Origin: Acidobacteria bacterium UBA7540
Lineage (GTDB): Bacteria; Acidobacteriota; Terriglobia; UBA7540
DNA length: 32,538 nucleotides
Direction: 5' to 3'
Assembly (NCBI GenBank): GCA_002478145.1
Contig: DLMI01000202.1
Span: 11,157-43,694 of the forward strand
Each line of letters starts with the position of its first letter. Position 1 is the stretch's first letter. Positions 30,905 through 32,538 of this stretch are shown in pieces. The notes beneath the pieces were generated by a model, which was not told the origin of the DNA, did no database searches, and worked only from the letters and a program-made list of their open reading frames with translations. A program made the translations under genes and the position numbers.

Positions 30905-31005
30905 GAGTTTAGATGGCGGGGCGCGTCCGCCATTCTATTCTCCTCCGAAAATGCTCACCCGCAGGTCCGGCGGGAATTTCCGCTGACGCGGGTGAGCATT
31001 TTTCT
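30905..31005 (+). ncRNA. Candidate small RNA or tRNA leader with CUCCUCC motif
   Basis: From the promoter start, the RNA would form hairpin ATGGCGG/CCGCCAT (30913-30919 with 30927-30933). An unpaired TTCTATTCTCCTCC follows (to 30946), then a 15-bp stem ending in a T-run (30948-31003). The single-stranded CTCCTCC is complementary to Shine-Dalgarno sequences, and such stretches let small RNAs block ribosome binding in other bacteria. The transcript of about 100 nt has a promoter, a seed-like region and a terminator, the usual layout of a trans-acting small RNA. It could equally be a leader processed from the tRNA transcript. Confidence 0.4.
30948..31005. terminator. Bidirectional intrinsic terminator
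   Basis: AAAATGCTCACCCGC (30948-30962) pairs perfectly with GCGGGTGAGCATTTT (30988-31002), and T continues to 31003. The complementary A-run on the other side means the minus strand also shows a stem followed by TTTT. It can therefore end plus-strand transcripts and the minus-strand integrase transcript. The loop contains a smaller foldback, GCGG...CCGC. It lies only about 10 nt before the tRNA. Confidence 0.75.
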
Positions 31006-31014
31006 ATCTGTCGT

Positions 31015-31090
31015 GCCGGCGTAGCTCAGTCGGTAGAGCATCGGTTTCGTAAACCGAGGGTCACCAGTTCAAGTCTGGTCGCCGGCTCCA
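31015..31090 (+). tRNA. tRNA-Thr (anticodon CGT)
   Basis: A full cloverleaf of 76 nt: acceptor GCCGGCG/CGCCGGC (31015-31021 with 31080-31086), D arm GCTC..GAGC, and anticodon stem TCGGT/ACCGA with loop TTCGTAA giving anticodon CGT, which reads the Thr codon ACG. The T arm is ACCAG-TTCAAGT-CTGGT, followed by discriminator T and an encoded CCA. The integrase gene ends 5 nt beyond its 3' end, as is usual at tRNA attachment sites. Confidence 0.97.
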
Positions 31091-31095
31091 GTCCC

Positions 31096-32346
31096 TCAAT
31101 GACTTACCGGAGCAGGTAATTCTTGAGTCACAGTTTGGGTCACAGATAAGGGCGGAGGCACGGGCTGAAACACCGCCTTCCGCTTCTCTTCCAGTTCCTT
31201 CCGAGCAGCTTCCAACCTCAGCCAGATGACCTCTGAAGCTGCTAGCTGAGTCTCATCTCCGACGTGGGAGTAAATCATGTTCGTGTTCTCAGAGACGTGA
31301 CCCAACCGATCCATGCGAGTCTTGACATCAACTCCTTCGTTGAGCATTACGGAATTGTTGAGGTGGCGAAGGGCATGCCAGTGAATTCTTTCAATTCCAA
31401 GCGACTTGGCGACAGGTTTGATGTGCTTGCTCATGAGGAGTCCCAAGTCGAGTGGGCGGTTGCGCGTGCCAGGGAATATCCAATCCTCCGGCCCGGCATC
31501 GGGGAAGCAACTATCCTTGTATTTCTTTAACTCGGCCATTTGGTTTGATGTGAGCACGAGCTTGCGATTACCCTTTTTGGTCTTCGGCGGAGTTGAGTTC
31601 CCTTCCCACACTGACTCCGTTACAATGATGGTGTTGTGCTCCCACACCACACTCTGCCATCGCAGCCCGCGAACCTCGCCACATCTGTTGCCCGCCCAGA
31701 GGAAGAGTTTCCAGGCCATGCGGTGACGAGGATCAGTGAGCTTCTCCTCAATAGTGACGGCCTCTTCCGGGGTCAGGTGCGTGCGCGCTCTCTCCGGTCC
31801 CTGCGAGGGTAGTTTCACCGCGCGAACAGGATTGTAACTAACACCATACTCCAGTCGCATTGCGGCAGTGTAGACGCTGGACAGGTAGGTCTTATACTTT
31901 AGCGCCGTCTGTCTACTGATCTTCCCATCCAGTGTGGCCCCGATTGTACTTACCAGGAACTGCTGGATCTCCCCTGTCTTGATCGAGTCCATCTGGCGAG
32001 GGCCGAATCGGGGCAACATGATCTGCATCATTACCGACTTCATATCCCGTCTCGTGCTGGGACGTTTGCACTGCAATTCGTCCCCGTACAGATGTTGTTC
32101 TTGGTCCCAGTAGTGCAGATTCCAGAAGCCTTCAAGCGTAACCGAACTACCGGCGATATCGCGTTGCCGGTTGACCTTCTCCATCCACTGGCGCCTCGCT
32201 CGCTCGGCCTGCGATACGGTCATCTCATCGCGCCAACCAAGCTTGTGCGAGGGCCTCCTGTCACCCTCCGGCCATTGGACCAGCCAGAACTTGCGGCTGC
32301 GTCCACGTACCAGGAGGGAACCTTTCCTGTCTCGGTTCCGGGTCAT
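31096..32346 (-). CDS. Tyrosine recombinase / phage-type integrase
   Basis: A site-specific recombinase of 416 residues from the ATG at 32346. An N-terminal region with RGRSRKFWLVQWPEGDRRPS resembles Arm-type binding folds. A SAM-like core-binding domain (about 70-180) and the catalytic domain follow. Catalytic residues (numbered from the longer TTG start at 32412) are Arg243 (GNRCGEVRGLRW), a Lys near 278-280, His346 and Arg349 (HALRH), His372 (LGH) and the nucleophile Tyr381 (MIYSHV): the full set, so it is probably active. The start at 32346 is chosen because GGGGAGG lies 7 nt upstream, but the frame is open to the window edge. It ends 5 nt from tRNA-Thr, pointing to integration at that tRNA. 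Codon use is less GC-rich than the housekeeping genes, as expected for mobile DNA. Confidence 0.92.
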   Translation of the reverse strand: MTRNRDRKGSLLVRGRSRKFWLVQWPEGDRRPSHKLGWRDEMTVSQAERARRQWMEKVNRQRDIAGSSVTLEGFWNLHYWDQEQHLYGDELQCKRPSTRRDMKSVMMQIMLPRFGPRQMDSIKTGEIQQFLVSTIGATLDGKISRQTALKYKTYLSSVYTAAMRLEYGVSYNPVRAVKLPSQGPERARTHLTPEEAVTIEEKLTDPRHRMAWKLFLWAGNRCGEVRGLRWQSVVWEHNTIIVTESVWEGNSTPPKTKKGNRKLVLTSNQMAELKKYKDSCFPDAGPEDWIFPGTRNRPLDLGLLMSKHIKPVAKSLGIERIHWHALRHLNNSVMLNEGVDVKTRMDRLGHVSENTNMIYSHVGDETQLAASEVIWLRLEAARKELEEKRKAVFQPVPPPLSVTQTVTQELPAPVSH

Positions 32347-32409
32347 TTCAATGCCTCCCCGGACCGACGAGCCCGACATAGGAACCCTAACCTGTTTGTC
32401 AGGCGATTT

Positions 32410-32538
32410 CAAGTATCCAACAAGCTCCTCCTGTTCAAATCGTGCGTCTCCGGAGGGCAGGCGCTTATGTGGGATAAATTGCCGGTGACTAGGGTTCAGA
32501 CGACGATAGACATAGTCCCTGCGGATTCCGGGGCAAGG
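32410..32538 (-). CDS. Excisionase-type helix-turn-helix domain (partial, runs off the window)
   Basis: Reading in the integrase frame upstream of its start gives PCPGIRRDYVYRRLNP, then HKRLPSGDARFEQEELVGYLK, with no stop to the window edge. This matches the excisionase-family helix-turn-helix: a helix with GxxRxxVYR, a short wing, then RLPSGxxRFxxEELxxYL. Two readings are possible: a separate Xis-like gene that lacks its own stop before int, or an N-terminal domain of one fused recombinase. Its 5' end lies outside the window. It supports an integrated element that extends rightward. Confidence 0.55.

Noticed and set aside
30913..31119. 68-residue plus-strand frame running through the terminator and tRNA-Thr
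   Set aside because: It overlaps a complete tRNA and a terminator, so it is not a credible protein gene.

Overview
The window looks like a chromosomal stretch from a soil-type Acidobacteriota member. The basis is inference from gene content and style, not a marker gene: GC-rich DNA, a cofactor and translation gene block, type IV pilus and cell-wall genes, an MscL with a C-terminal zinc ribbon, a cytochrome P460, several exported proteins of unknown function, and intergenic spacers full of small hairpin-forming repeats. No rRNA or protein marker here fixes the genus.

Layout. Positions 1-6700 are an accessory-looking zone. It holds a ComEC-type metallo-beta-lactamase domain that looks cut off from its membrane part, a decayed 3' end of a tRNA-Ser next to it, a lipoprotein, a secreted HNH protein, a DUF3761-like protein, the C-terminal remnant of an IS1-like transposase, a membrane Ser/Thr kinase, an exported unknown protein and a cytochrome P460. 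Positions 6745-14835 (minus strand) are a housekeeping block read as valS, nadC, birA, coaX, a coiled unknown protein and an RNA uracil-5-methyltransferase. Intergenic repeats are wedged between most of these genes. Positions 15600-18830 (minus) carry a two-domain VOC protein, a dienelactone-hydrolase-like protein and an MFS exporter. Positions 19043-30711 (plus) run mscL, ilvE, pilT, recX, alaS, gpmA, then a wall module: lytic transglycosylase, a TPR-AMIN-amidase fusion and a membrane-anchored unknown. The window ends with tRNA-Thr(CGT) and a convergent tyrosine recombinase whose frame is open upstream into an excisionase-like helix-turn-helix. This is the likely edge of an integrated element that extends past the right end.

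How genes work together. valS-nadC-birA-coaX joins valyl-tRNA charging to NAD, biotin and CoA metabolism; valS and nadC are 3 nt apart. pilT and recX probably overlap. The transglycosylase and the amidase both cleave peptidoglycan and sit about 60 nt apart.

The least explained features are RNA- and repeat-level. There is a multi-hairpin 5' leader before the lytic transglycosylase. A promoter, two hairpins and a CUCCUCC stretch precede the tRNA. Intergenic micro-repeat arrays each use a different 7-9 nt word, and several fold back on themselves. A short ORF with a strong ribosome-binding site overlaps the mscL start. AlaRS carries an insertion of different base composition.
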